The position numbers and the translations under genes are program-made. DNA of 64,000 nucleotides, taken from the NCBI GenBank assembly GCA_021292105.1, contig CM037861.1:52540920-52604919 (forward strand), written 5' to 3'. The DNA is from Anadara kagoshimensis (lineage: Eukaryota > Mollusca > Bivalvia > Arcoida > Arcidae). This document shows positions 12,783-24,905 of this stretch, in pieces. The notes beneath the pieces were generated by a model that did no database searches, was not told the origin of the DNA, and saw only the letters and a list, made by a program, of their open reading frames with translations. Position 1 is the stretch's first letter. Every line of letters starts with the position of its first letter.

Positions 12783-12836
12783 AACAATAATTTAATAATA
12801 ATAATAATATAATAATAATAATATAATAATATTTTT
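12783..12836. repeat. (AAT)n microsatellite
   Basis: A run of AATAATAAT-type repeats with single-base slips, then T7. Confidence 0.9.
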
Positions 12837-12844
12837 TTAACTTT

Positions 12845-12955
12845 TTTACCACTTCCCCTGTGGTAGTTCACATGTTTAAGCTAATTTGCAAGTTTCAAAG
12901 TTTTTACTTTGCTTTTGGATTGTGGTTCGGACAGAGATTTGTATGTTTGTTTTTG
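12845..12955 (+). repeat. Family A element, 3' end fragment
   Basis: CACTTCCCCTGTGGTAGTTC followed by AGTTTCAAAGTTTTTACTTT and a TGGATTGTGGTTCGGACA end. It directly follows an (AAT)n run. Confidence 0.8.
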
Positions 12956-13551
12956 GTGATGTGTGCAGCAATGTCGCTTTACAGCTTGATTGGCTGGCAT
13001 TCTCTTTCTTTCTCTCTCTCTTGTTTTGTAAATCATATAAATGTAGAGGTTGTTTGTTCATTTGTTTGATATTGAAAGGCTCATAACTAATTTTCAATGT
13101 GTAAATTTATGGCCTACCGTTAGGGAAATAATAGTGTGGTTGAAGGCCCACTATGGACCGGTTTCACTCCATTTGCATATTTCGTGTCCTTGTAAATTAG
13201 AGAATTCTATAGTAATAAAAACGGTGTTCGTTTTTTTTCCTGTCTTGGTTGTTTCTTTGGCTCGTATTGTTCCGTATTCTTTGTGTTCTTTGGTTTTTTT
13301 CCAACTACGTATTTTCAGTAACGAATCTATGTTCTATTTCAAAATTCCAAAGAAGTTAATAATATTTTTGCTACAGTTTTAATATCAAAAACCATAAACA
13401 CGAAAATTGTTCACAGAATATTTTATTTCGGAACAGCTTCACTGTTAACCTGGATGGCACGTAATACACATAACTGCAGCTACTGCAACTAAATAAATCT
13501 AATAGAGTCGATGAATCTTTATTTCACACAATAAAATAACAGTTGCACGTA
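12956..13551. other. No gene seen; T-rich open frames are composition artefacts
   Basis: Overlapping frames of 66-110 codons on both strands reflect T/C-rich versus A/G-rich strands. Their translations are Phe/Leu/Cys-rich and have no recognisable motif. Confidence 0.5.
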
Positions 13552-13731
13552 CAACAATTCCTCATCAGTAGTGCTTGGACCAAAATTGTGAAACAAATTT
13601 TTTCAAGATGTTGAAAAGATACCTTAAGGACTAAAATAAATTTTAGCAAATGAAATACTTTGCATGAGGGATTATACTTTAGTTTTTTGAGGAATTTAAG
13701 ATTTTAACCAGCAGCAAATTTAGACAATTGT
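13552..13731 (-). repeat. Family B element, copy 5, broken inside the hammerhead
   Basis: On the minus strand this copy is collinear through AAGCACTACTGATGAGGAATTG and then ends. Only the 5' half of the ribozyme (CTGATGA and part of stem II) remains. Confidence 0.75.
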
Positions 13732-14249
13732 ATATTAAAAAATAACTAATCCAGGCGTCAATTTCGATGTATTGATAATACAAAATGCATCATACTTTTA
13801 CCGTGATATTGAGGCTTCCTTCGATGTATTGTACACATAACATAAAACATTTTTGTTCATTTTATAAGTTGACTCATTGTATATCTGATTTTAATTGCTA
13901 TAAAATGTTATAGTACCATGTAACTCTTTTATCCTGATGCCTAGCCTGCTTGTACATATCTGCAATATACGGGCACTATAATATCAAATCTCTTGTTACA
14001 AATTTTGTGTTATGCGGGTAGTAAGATAGTTCATTGTTGTAGAATATTTTGAAGCGTAATATTTAAGCATCGCAAAGATACACTAAAATACGTGACATGT
14101 AAAATGTGTAAAGTATTTAATGTCATTGTAAGAGATTTCAAATAAAAATGCGTAACTAGCACCAATAAAGTACACGGAAATGAAATTAGTCCATAGTTTA
14201 TTGTGATAACAAATATTTTGTTAGAGCCAGCAACTGTATGAATTGAAAT

Positions 14250-14435
14250 CTTAAATTTAATTACTTAAATCATCAAGGCCATCAACATATTATTCTTAAA
14301 AGACATTATATAAACAGGAGGTGCTTACCCTTCCGGAGCACCCGGCCTCACCTCCCTGGTGGGAGTTCACGTATTTAACCTAATTTGTCAGTTTCAAAGT
14401 TGAATTGTGATTAGGACATGGATAAGTATGTTTTA
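14250..14435 (+). repeat. Family A element with internal deletion
   Basis: Upstream ATCATCAAGGCCATC is joined directly to TAAACAGGAGGTGCTTACCC and the near-consensus core. The block in between is missing. Confidence 0.75.
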
Positions 14436-15061
14436 TATGAACTAAAACGAATGCGATTTCTACTGTAAAACGATTACAGTTATTCTCCATTGTTTAGATA
14501 AAATATCCATAACATACGTATAACAACATTGAATTAAAGTTCAGCTAAAGTTATATACTGGTATCCGATTTTGGAATATTGGTGTTATTTGATACGGAGT
14601 TGTAGTTCAGATAAGATTATATATGGTCTGTATTGGATACTGAAGAATTTTATGTAAACCAGAACTAATTTTACCAAAGATAAAAAATTAGATAATTTTT
14701 CCACCAGGAAAGTTATTAAGACTTTAAGTATCCATTTAAAAGAGGCACAGCTTGACTGTCTTTACTTGTATTGGGATCCTTAGCTATACCCATACATGGA
14801 AATATCGCAGGTTCCTCTAAATGTAATACCAAATCATTATCAACAATTCAACACAACTTTTAACAGTCATCGAGGATGGTTGAAGTCTAATTGAGATAAA
14901 GTCTTTTCTACATCTGGTTATCAAATGTGGATTCTAAATATTACTAAATCATTATATGTAACTCTTGCACAAATTTTCACAGTGTTGTAAAAGATGGTCG
15001 TAAGTTTTATTCAGATAAAGTTTATTCTACATCTGACATCAATCAAATGTGGATTCTTAAA

Positions 15062-15295
15062 AATTCTTGATAAGTTTGATATCTCTGTGTCCATGATTGC
15101 TTTGGATATATTTGACGTTCTTTCACTCAATTTTGATTACACACGCGGCGGGTGTAGCTAGCTTACAGGGGTGTTAACCCTTCCGGATCACCCGGCCTCA
15201 CTTCCCTTGTGGAAGTTCACGTGTTTAACCTAACTTGTTAGTTTTTACTTTGCTTCTTGATTGTGATTTGGACACGGATTAGTATGTTTGTTATT
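15062..15295 (+). repeat. Family A element
   Basis: Contains TTGATAAGTTTGATATCTCT, ACACGCGGCGGGTGTAGCTA, CACCCGGCCTCACTTCCC and the TTTTTACTTTGCTTCTTG end. Confidence 0.85.
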
Positions 15296-15469
15296 TTCTA
15301 AATACCTTGGTTCTAATCTTGTGTAAAACTTTAAATCAACCAATACGTTTTATTTTTCTTCATTTAATACCGCTATTTCTTATTTAAAATTCAAAAAAGG
15401 TCTACTTATTAACGTGTCATTCTTTCACAAAAACGGCAAGGCAAGATATTAATATCTGGTACTAATGTC

Positions 15470-15708
15470 ACATTTTTTACTTAACTAAGAGTTTCCTTCG
15501 CTTAAATTACGTAAAGTTTGGCAATTTCTGTTGGAACGACAAAACTAAATGCAAATGTTATAAGCATTAAGTGGCATTCAAAATTACATCTTCAATTCTG
15601 GAAGATCTAAGCAACTCCAAAAATTATTATTAAGATTTCAAATTTGTATGATTTAAGTTAATGAAAATCTTAGTTAAGGAATGATTGTGAAACTGGAACC
15701 AGGTGCTC
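15470..15708. mobile_element. MITE family E, copy 1 (decayed left end)
   Basis: The right end, AATCTTAGTTAAGGAATGAT and TGTGAAACTGGAACCAGG, is clear. The left end keeps TTAACTAAGAGTTTCCTTCG only. Confidence 0.7.
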
Positions 15709-16059
15709 AAGAACTATTCTAGTTATTGTTTCAAAGCTTATATGGAGTGGAAACATATTAATTATGTTTGTAAAATAATTTTCCAACAAACGATCGGTAT
15801 AGCAATGGGCACATTCTGTGCACCATTTCTTGCTGATTTGTTTCTTTATTTTAATGAAGCATAATTTATGCAAAAATGTGTTATATTTTGGATAGAAGAT
15901 TGTCGCCAAATCATTAAACTTCACATACCGATGTATAATTGACATTCTATCTCTTAATAATCGTAATTTGTGAGAATATGTGAATGTCATTCCTCATTTC
16001 AGTTGAGGAGGTAATAAAGATTCGTAAAGTTCACATTTGGACTTATACCTATATGGCAA

Positions 16060-16475
16060 CCACGAAAAGCTTCATTTGACGTTAAATGACAAACTTTACT
16101 ATTTCAATTTTTTCTATCGTCAACTTTCCTTTTCTATGCAGTAGTTTACCTTCTCATCCTGCTTGTGGTGTATAAATTTTACAGTTCATACGCTATACAA
16201 TGAGTCAACCAGCACACATATGAAGTCCTGACTCTGTGATATTGCAAGTCAGGGCCCTCAAACGTTTTATGGATATTATCACAATAGTGCTGATAAGCTT
16301 GATGTCCCTGTAATAAATTGTTTTGGATATATGCGACGCCTCACAATTCTCAACTATGACAGGGGGTATATGCTTCTGGAGACCTTGCTTCCTGTTTAAT
16401 GTGTTAAACTAAATTGGCAAGGTTTCTTTTTTACATTCTTTTAGAATTGTGATTGGACCATAGATCTATAAGTTT
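16060..16475 (+). repeat. Family A element, diverged long copy
   Basis: Aligns to the inverse of the 8545-9060 copy from its far end (TTTTTTCTATCGTCAACTTT) through CCTCAAACGTTTTATGGAT and ATCACAATAGTGCTGATAAG to a decayed core. Confidence 0.65.
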
Positions 16476-17146
16476 ATGGTCTGTACCCTACTGTGGTTTA
16501 GTACTATTACCAGATATAGAGTTCAGCTTCTTTTATGTATAGACACCTTAGTAGGTTTATCTGAATAGAACCGAAACTTGCAACTTCTAAGAGACCGTAT
16601 GCCTGAATGCGCTTTGAAATCCCATATGTCATATACTTATCTTTATATTTTTATGACATGCATATGAAGATATTAGCAAATGTCTACCTTTTATGCTTAC
16701 GGTAGGAATACCAAGTCTCTGATTACCACTGTTTAAGGTATTTGCTTATATTTATGTCCAAGTGTAAAACATTGGTGAAATACTCTCTTCAATTGACGAA
16801 ATAAATTTCTAAATGAAGAACATGTACTTGGCAACAATCAATGCGCAATCAAGGTCTTTACATAAGTTAATGACAAAAACACATATTGGGGTCAGTGATT
16901 ATAAAACTCCCGATTAGGATGGACACTGGGGTTAATGACCAGAGATTTGGTCATAGTATTGGTGCGGAGTCTCAACCATCACTATTGCAAGTATTTTTCT
17001 AGGTTAAAATCGGATTCGATTGGGATTAATATTTTGATACATATGAACAATTGAATTTTCTGTCATATATCATTACAACTCAATGCCCACTACAAAGAAT
17101 GGAATACACAATATATATATATATTATATATATTATATATATATAT

Positions 17147-17187
<41 letters not shown>

Positions 17188-18069
17188 ACTTCTAAATGAT
17201 TTTATCATCTTAAAATTTATGATATAATATGTATTGATATTTAGACAAAAATCATTTGTTTTCATCAAAACTGGAAAATTGTATCGACAAATATTTTTCA
17301 AGAAAGATTATATTGACAAATATTTTTCCTTCCATAAATGTTCTAGTCATTTTTCATATAATTGGGTATACGAAGTTTAACACGGATGCCAGTATACATC
17401 GTGTCAATTGCGTGTGTTTGTGACAGTAAATCTAATTATTCAGAAGGATTATACATGACATTTTATTCTGAATGATTTCAATGTCTTCTAAATTACCAAT
17501 CAGAAGCTAACCTCAGATTTAAGTTTTCTTTGTCTGAAGAATTTTAATTCCATTGGCAAGCTTTTATAAGATTTGGGATCAATACTAGGTATGATTCCCC
17601 GTTATAATAAGTACAGCCTTATCTGGCTTCAATATAATATTGGTGGTTTGCCGGCATCATGGCTACTGTTGTAATAGCACAGACTAAAGCATTCGCCATT
17701 GATAATAATTGTTTTTGATGAACCTTAATTATACAACTTCACTAATAGCGAGCGCTCCATAAAAGGGTCACATTAAAAGCGAAGCCATATACATAGACAT
17801 ACTGATTATTTATATATATAAATATATACTTATTGTTTTTTGAAGTAGGTAGTACCGCATGAAAGTAGAAAGAGGTTTACATAATATATTAGAGATAGAG
17901 GCGATGCGTGTATGTGTGTATCATAGAGCAAGCGGGTGGGTGGGTCGGTTGCATTTGCGCGAGCACACGTGAATGTTAATAAATTACCATTTTGACGTTA
18001 TTGTCTAAATTTTTATTGCTTTAACCCCTTTAACCCCCTCCCTTGGTTGGTAATTAAAATGTTACTTAC
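16476..18069. other. Presumed start of intron 1 of the 18-kb TARP gene; no exon seen
   Basis: If the gene continues to lower coordinates, this is intron. It holds the (TA)n tract and a GT/GGGT-rich patch at about 17905-17950. I found no segment encoding a TARP TM2 or YGWSF block. Confidence 0.4.
17110..17184. repeat. (TA)n microsatellite
   Basis: About 75 bases of TA with two short interruptions (TATTATAT). Confidence 0.95.
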
Positions 18070-18259
18070 CGTCTACTATACATTTTCGCCATAATCCAGA
18101 CCAATAATATTTATGTGTAACATTGTTTCCGATATCTTGACGGTCTTTTGTAAAAAGCCAATAATCGGTCGCAACTGCGATTGAAAGTAATCCAAACGCT
18201 GCACAAGCACATGCACTGGTCATTATCATTAATACCCGCTTCCTGTTACAACAGTCCAT
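18070..18259 (-). CDS. TARP / voltage-dependent calcium channel gamma-like protein, first coding exon (partial gene)
   Basis: This exon encodes 63 residues plus one base and ends at a consensus donor (G|GTAAGT, GT at 18069-18068). It begins MDCCNRKR, followed by a first transmembrane segment (about residues 9-30) ending in TDYW. An extracellular stretch with an N-glycosylation site (NVT) and the claudin-superfamily GLWRKC motif follows. This order, and the intron just after the WxxC region, match CACNG5/7-type TARPs, which are four-pass membrane auxiliary subunits of AMPA receptors or calcium channels. An in-frame ATG at 18322 would add 21 residues; I prefer 18259 because family N-termini start close to the first membrane segment. 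The remaining exons (TM2-TM4 and tail) should lie at lower coordinates on the minus strand. I did not find them in 1-18061, so they may be beyond the window or missed. Confidence 0.82.
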
Positions 18260-18322
18260 CTTATAAAACAATACGGCCCCAGAATGGCCTCTGGACACGA
18301 CGCCAAGAAGAAACTCAAGCAT

Positions 18323-19677
18323 GCACTTTGTAGTAAAAACTTCTTGTTATCCCAGACCTTTGGTTGTATCATGAGCGGTAATGAAAAATCAGACATGTAT
18401 GAGGAGATTAGAGGGTGATGCTCTCTTCCTTCCATTCGCCGCCGGAAATCGTCTGCTTTGAGACAATTAGCCTAAAGTTTAAATCGGTTACGGTTACAGT
18501 ATATTCTGTAGCCTAATGAAGTTCAAAACTGCCATAAAAATCCTTCGTTTCGTTTCCTTATTGAATTTCTTTTCTTTCAAAATCTGTATTATTGCTTTAA
18601 CCTTTTAGATCATCCCAGTAGAATCCTGTTACTGGAAAGATATGTGCTTTGACATATAGAAGTGTAAACTATGGACCATAACCACTAAATGGTCATTTTC
18701 ATCGTATGCTTGCTTTACCAATGAAACGTGTAAATGGCTCCTTATTGGAAAGAGAAGCGTCAGCGGAATCCATCAGTAGCATTATCTAAATAACGCGTCC
18801 ATTTTGAATGACAAAAATCGATACATACTACGCTGAAGTATGGTCATCATGAACCGAGCTTCAAGGAAGAAACTAACCAAATAGCTTTGTAGCAGTAGTT
18901 ACAGCATATTACTCTACTGTATAAGTTCCTTCAGATGAAATTAAGGTCAGTCGTTTTTATGCTACATTTGAATTAAATCAGATGCGCATGCTTATACAAT
19001 GGTGTGTGTTTAATGTATATGTATCGTATTCATTTCAATCCTGAAAATCCGAGAAAATCCATTACTGTGTAAACAAACTGCCCATAGGGATTTGGAATCG
19101 TTTCGTTCAGTTCTAATTAAATTTTACACAGAGACGTACTTGGGCGTAACAAAGCGATCGATGTCATTGTACTGACGGTTTCTGATAATTGTACAGTTAA
19201 TTACGGCTAATTGTTTTTTCCTCTTAATACTAGAATCAAGAATAATTATTTTCTCGTAATGAAATCAAAACTCAATTAAATTTTAAACAAGTTCCGAATT
19301 TTTTGTACTTAAAACCCTACATTTACTTACTACGTACCTGGGGCAATCGTAAGTATTTTTCTTTTTTCCAGAAAACATTGATATTATTGTTTTCAACATT
19401 GTTCCGCAAACAAGAAAATAAACTTTTATCCAAAATTCGGAAATAAAATTATGTGGACCTCGGAAGTTTGTTCCTAAAACAAAGCTATCCATGGCTTTTA
19501 ACGTTTTTTCCTAAAACAAGGATCTTGATTTTTAACCTACTACGAAAAAGTTTAAAATTCGGACAGAAAAAATGTTTGCAGCCCTTTGCTCAAGATTTTT
19601 TTCTTGGCATATATTTCTTTTATGCAATAGCAATTTAGCTTAGCAATTTCAATTTGAAGATAAGAATGTACACGAAT
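18323..19677. other. Upstream region of the minus-strand TARP exon; no feature assigned
   Basis: It should contain the 5' UTR and promoter of the minus-strand gene if no upstream noncoding exon exists. I cannot identify a convincing core promoter. Confidence 0.35.
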
Positions 19678-19800
19678 TTCACGCGTAACGGGTGTATAAC
19701 CTTCTCTTTCTCGCTTCCCTGATTAAAGCTCACGTGTCAGTTTACAAAGTTTTTACTTTGCATTTAGAATTGTGATTTAGACCGGCGTATGATTTTATGT
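19678..19800 (+). repeat. Family A element, decayed core
   Basis: CGGGTGTATAACCTTCTCTT, a TCGCTTCCCTGATTAAAGCT CACGTG segment and the AGTTTTTACTTTGCATTTAG end remain. Confidence 0.65.
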
Positions 19801-20439
19801 TAATAGTTGAAATAAAGGTGCTTTAATTTGGCAGCACTAAAATCATATCGTTCTGAACTAAGTTATCGGTATCACATATTTAAACCTGAAATAGGGCATA
19901 TCATTTTCAAACAACCATTAACAACATTTGGAAATGACATGAAGCAAAAACCAGGATTGGTTTTGTAGCGTAAAAACACTATAATGTTTTGTTCTCAGAA
20001 GGTGTTAAAAGGAGATTCAGCGTTTTATTTGTTCCATATCAGAAACAGCAGATCTGTCAGCAATCACTTTTTGTGCAAAATATCAGATTTTAAATAATAT
20101 AAATTATTAGCCAGTTTTATTTTCATCTTAACGGTGTGAATACGTTGATAATGGAAAAATGTAAAATGCGTTTGCCATTTAACAGAAATGAAAGCCGACA
20201 AAATGCACAGAAACATTTCTACTAATGGAAATAATACTTTTAGGGCATCGTAAGGAAGACGTATTGAAAACGCAATGAAAATGCAATGTAATTTCAACCG
20301 TATGATAGCATGTCTTATAGAACGCATACATATTTAATCTAATTATATTTTAAAAATGCACATGATCTTCAAGAATATTGTATCAAGCAATAAAAATGTT
20401 TAAATAAAAAGCTATCAAATGAGACAAAGTATCGTTTTA

Positions 20440-20565
20440 TCATATCAACACTGCACATGTTTCAAGTAGGTAAAACAATGAAGACAATTCAGAGCAAGAA
20501 TTTGGTCCATTCCGAGCTTCCACCAGGGAAATGAGGTCTGGTGCTCAAAATGGATATGCTTTTTT
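20440..20565 (-). repeat. Family A element, partial (inverted)
   Basis: AGCTTCCACCAGGGAAATGA and GGTCTGGTGCTC are an inverted, diverged core; the flanks fade quickly. Confidence 0.55.
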
Positions 20566-21758
20566 TTATATACCACTCTTCTCTTTGTCACAGTTCACCA
20601 AATTACCCATTACCTAAAATACATCCCTGTGATTGCATGTCAGTATTAACAATCCACTGGTGCAGTGGTTAAAGTTAATCAACGAACCATGCGTATCCAA
20701 ATACAGGAAGGTCACTTTGTTTGCTCCAAGCCTTTAATGACTACAGTCTTCTGAGTTCACACATAATCTTGTCATTATCTACCTACCACTGGAACTACCA
20801 GTTCCAAAGTTTCAGCTTTATGAATACAAGGGGTCCTTGAAAAAAACTAAAACCACATTAACAAAATGCACGCCCCAGTGTAAATATCTAGGTCGACATG
20901 CTGTTGGTATACACAGAGAATTGTTTGCAAACAGAGAAATTTGCATTGGTGAATTAAAAAAATCTGTGTGAATGGCTTATTAATGAGGGTTACTCAAAAT
21001 GATTCTTTGTATTTCCTACTTATTCTGAATTTAACCATTCTTATTCATTATAGTTACTGTTGCTAAAATAAAGAGGACCACATGTGAAGATAGTAAAAGG
21101 GCTGACCAATGAAATTTATTTATTTGTCCAGATCGGTACATTTTAGTGTGCAAGGTTGTCATTTTAGGTACTTTTTTATCGTTAAATGTTTGATTTTGGT
21201 ACAATTTCCGTACAAAAATTCCGAATTTTAGTTGTTTTAATTCAATATGGGAAATATAGTTCTAATTTGACCTTTTTATTTTATCAGTCTGTTTATCCAT
21301 TTTATCTGGCACAATTCTCCACAAGGAGAGATGGACATAAGTAAGTAAGTTATCCATTTTAAGGTACAAATCCGTCATAAACGGATAATCCGTTGAATTT
21401 GTCAGTTGAATTTCAACTTCCAAATATACGTCATTTATATGTAGAAGAAATTTAAAAAAAAAAGTGATGCACAATACCAACCTATAGGTCATTACAGCTA
21501 GTTTAATGGATCTATTCACTAGTACGTTGATGGTAATATTCTAAAAAATCTTCTGTTGATATGGTTACTTTTACAAAGAAGTTAGATCCACTTAGGTGAA
21601 AATAATTCCAACTGTTAAGCAATAGTTCCTGTGCACGAAAAATGATTGATTCTATTTTGTTTGCAGGAGAATACAAATTATTTTTATATTTTCGCGCACA
21701 ATGCTGCTGACCTTGCAAAGCCGTCTAGGAGCGTCTAGCTGTTATATGAAATGTACTT
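20566..21758. other. No gene seen
   Basis: AT-rich DNA with chance frames only (for example 85 codons at 21262-21519). Confidence 0.5.
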
Positions 21759-22102
21759 TAGTTCATAGGCGTAGGAGCAGGGGGGCCGCCCCCTACCCCC
21801 CATGTCAGAGAAGGGGGGGGAGGCCCCCCCGCAATATTTTTTGTGAAATTTTGTATTATAGTTTATGTTTATAGTGTAAGTGTTAAAAAAAAGAAAGAAA
21901 AAAAAACCAAGAGCTTTAGCAGGAAATGTCCGTCTGGTAACCGATCAATTATCAATTTCATCATTATACTTGTAAAAGGGCGTCTTGAAATTCACCCTTA
22001 GAAACGGCTCACAGCATTTGCAATGGCAGGGGCGGATCTAGGATTTTTTAAAAGGGGAGGGGGGGTTGAGAATTATATCAATGCAAGGCGCGAGCTTCCA
22101 GA

Positions 22103-22119
22103 GACGAGGGTACTCTCTC

Positions 22120-22152
<33 letters not shown>

Positions 22153-22160
22153 CTCTCTCC
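22103..22160. repeat. (CT)n microsatellite
   Basis: About 58 bases of almost pure CT with one TTCT interruption, between the two inner TIR ends. Confidence 0.9.
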
Positions 22161-22366
22161 CAGAGGTGGATTCAGTGGAAGGCGTAGGGGGGGGGGGGGG
22201 CGTACGCCCCCCATTTATGTAGCTAATATTGCACCAGAATGCAGGATTTTTGCGCCATTTTTTCAAAATTTTCCGGGGGGAGATACCCCCGAAACCCCCT
22301 AGAAGGTTCAAGCCTTCGGTTCTCACACTGTACGCCCCCATTCCGAAAATTCTGGATCCGCCTCTG
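22161..22366. mobile_element. Inner TIR element (CAGAGGYGGAT... ends), nested
   Basis: It starts CAGAGGTGGATTCAG and ends CTGGATCCGCCTCTG, giving inverted ends with two mismatches. A further left end of the same family (CAGGGGCGGATCTAGGATTT) occurs at 22027 without its own right end. G and C homopolymers and repeat content explain the overlapping open frames here. Confidence 0.65.
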
Positions 22367-23349
22367 TCTGTCTGTCTCTTTTTTTCATTGGACTTAATTA
22401 TGTCATGCAGTTATCTGTACAATGTTGTCTTATATATTTCACTGCTTTTCAGTCTCTCAATCAGAACGCTGCAAAATTTTCCGGGGTACCCCAATATCCA
22501 TCTCCAATGAGAGGGTTGATTATGGAACTTGTGTCAGACGGTTACTTTATATAATCTTGCCTTAATATCACAGTATTTTAATAACCTATCAAAACGCTGC
22601 AAATTACATTGAAAATGCGTCTAGACAGGACTTAGTTTTGAAAATTTTCCCGGACCCCCACCTATGCGAGGGCTTTAGCACCGCTCTCATACTCTCCCCG
22701 CCTCGTGCCTGCGGCACGACATAGACATAGCTTCGGTTTGCCCCCCCCCCCCTCAATATTAAAAACCCTCCTACGCCTATGTAGTTTTCATAGTGACCGA
22801 CTAGTTAAAAGTTCCAATCAAAGCGCGCAGCTAGAAGGCTACTTGATTTACATTATTAGCTATGGTTCGGGTCCATAAAGCATTTGTTTCCACTAGTATA
22901 GGTATATGAATTTGAAAGCTGTAATGAATAAAACATTATTTTCGGGATTGGGACACCTCGGTCATTTATCCAAGATGACTGTCGTTAAAAATTAAACATT
23001 TTACCAGATTCATAGTTTATATGCATTTGAAAGTTCAACAGCGATTTAAGTCATGATTATTTTCGCAACATTTTTAAGTACAAGGTCATTGACTCCCACT
23101 ACCAACTACAACTTTCCCCATAAAACTTAACATTTTGAAAGTTGTAAAATTTAAAGATTTAAATGAAGGTTTTATGCACATTACTGAAAATCTGTTTCTT
23201 GTTTTATATTCCCCTATTACTGAAACGCTTTTACATTTTTGTCGATGTTTTACAGTTATTACCCCTGGTGTAAAATATTTTATCGCCACTAAGTTCATAA
23301 ATTTAAGTGAAAGTTCAATGCACATGAGTAGAGTGTATTGTTGCAAATA

Positions 23350-23526
23350 TACAGCCAACCCTGTCTATAAAGGTCACCCAAGGGAACCAATAAAAGTGGC
23401 ATTTATGGGCAGATGGTGCATTTATATACAATTTCAAATAAAATGAATAAAGAACAATTGGGATACAATTCTACTGGTCCTTATAAGCAGGTGACCCTTA
23501 TGGCCTTTAAGGCAGTATGGACTGTA
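23350..23526. mobile_element. MITE family D, copy 1
   Basis: Starts TACAGCCAACCCTGTCTATA and ends with an inverted CCTTTAAGGCAGTATGGACTGTA-like end, with TA at both borders. About 177 noncoding bases. Confidence 0.75.
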
Positions 23527-23592
23527 CTTCTTCCTATTGCTGGAACAATTTTACTGCTATTACATAACTTATTATCTATTATACTATTGGCT

Positions 23593-23823
23593 AAATTTGC
23601 TAGTTAAAATCTTAAATTTCTCCAAAAGTAAGGTATACTCCCTCATGCAAAGTACTTCCTTTGTTAAATTTAGTAAAATATATTTCAGTCCTTTGGGCAT
23701 CTTTTCAACATCTTCAAAAACAAATTGGTTTCACGATTTTGGTCCAAGCAATACTGTTGAGGAATTGTATTCCGAAATGGCCGTCTAGTGCTGTAAAATT
23801 AAAACTGGTATGATATGTAATTT
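23593..23823 (+). repeat. Family B element, copy 6, hammerhead with one core change
   Basis: The ribozyme region is at 23747-23792. It has the perfect consensus stem II (GGAATTGTATTCC), GAAA and GTC, but CTGTTGA replaces CTGATGA (A6 changed), and the stem I 5' strand reads AGCAATA. Confidence 0.8.
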
Positions 23824-23919
23824 ATACATTTTATCAATTTATCTGAATAGTACCTTATCATTTGAATTGCACATGTATCCATTATCATTTTAAACGTAAA
23901 TGCACTCACCACGCCACTC

Positions 23920-24905
23920 CTCGCAATATTTTGATAAGTATCCAAAGTTTTTGATATATATATCAAACGTCGTATTGGTTCATGTTATTTTGTTCTCAAT
24001 TTCAATTTCAGACGTGGCGGTTGTAGCTACTAGACAGGAGCACTGTCTCTTCCTGGGCACCTGGACTCACCTCCCTGGTTGAAGTCCACGTATTTCACGT
24101 CCTATTGGTTCAGTTACTTTATTGCCAATTTCGATTTCAGACGAGGCGGTTGTAGCTACTAGACAGGAGCACTGTCTCTTCCTGGGCACCTGGACTCACC
24201 TCCCTGGTTGAAGTCCACGTATTTCACGTCCTATTGGTTCATGTTATTTTATTCCCAATTTCGATTTCAGACGTTGCTGATGTAGCTATTAGACAGGAGC
24301 ACTGTCCCTTCCTGGGCACCTGGACTCACCTCCCTGGTTGAAGTCCACGTATTTCACGTCCTATTGGTTCATGTTATTTTATTCTCAATTTCTATTTCAG
24401 ACGTTGCAGATGTAGCTATTAGACAGGAGCACTGTCCCTTCCTGGGCACCTGGACGCACCTCCCTGGTTGAAGTCCACGTATTTCACGTCCTTTTGGCTC
24501 ATGTTATTTTATTCTCAATTTCGATTTCAGACGTTGCAGATGTAGCTATTAGACAGGAGCACTGTCCCTTCCTGGGCACCTGGACTCACCTCCCTGGTTG
24601 AAGTCCACGTATTTCACGTCCTTTTGGTTCATGTTATTTTATTCCCAATTTCGATTTCAGACGTGGCGGATGTAGCTACTAGACAGGAGCACTGTCCCTT
24701 CCTGGGCACCTAGACTTACCTCCCTGGTTGAAGTGTCCTATTGGTTCAGTTACTTTATTCCCAATTTCGATTTCAGACGTGGCGGGTGTAGCTACTAGAC
24801 AGGAGTACTGTCCCTTTCTGGGCACCTGGACTCACCTCCCTGGTTGATGTCCACGTGGTTCACTTGGTTTGCCAGTTTTTTAAATTTTTTTCGTTTTGCT
24901 TTTTT
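23920..24905 (+). repeat. 130-bp tandem array of a family A segment (7 copies)
   Basis: The GACGTGGCGG-type block starts at 24011, 24140, 24270, 24400, 24530, 24660 and 24776. That gives periods of 129-130 and a last step of 116 caused by a deletion. Each unit contains a TTTCGATTTCAGACG block, the sequence GTAGCTACTAGACAGGAGCA, a CTTCCTGGGCACCTGGA block and CTCACCTCCCTGGTTGAAGT. The array is bounded by ordinary family A sequence on both sides (23920-24010 and 24860-24905), so it is an expansion inside one element. Confidence 0.92.

Larger units (their letters stand above)
21764..22781. mobile_element. Outer TIR element hosting nested insertions
   Basis: A 14-base perfect inverted repeat, CATAGGCGTAGGAG, lies at both ends (21764-21777 and 22768-22781), with a direct flanking repeat TAGTT (21759-21763 and 22782-22786). 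Long G-run and C-run tracts sit just inside each end. It contains a second element family (22027 and 22161-22366) and a CT microsatellite. No intact protein is encoded. Confidence 0.8.

Noticed and set aside
12860..13382. Phe/Leu-rich plus-strand frames resembling membrane peptides
   Set aside because: They begin inside a family A fragment and reflect T-rich composition; no start context or homology recognised.
18260..18322. Upstream in-frame ATG extending the TARP exon by 21 residues
   Set aside because: The extension has no family counterpart, and starting at 18259 gives the expected short N-terminus before TM1. It cannot be excluded without a transcript.
22066..22510. Overlapping open frames of 78-93 codons
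   Set aside because: They are produced by CT repeats, G/C homopolymers and transposon ends; no domain-like sequence.
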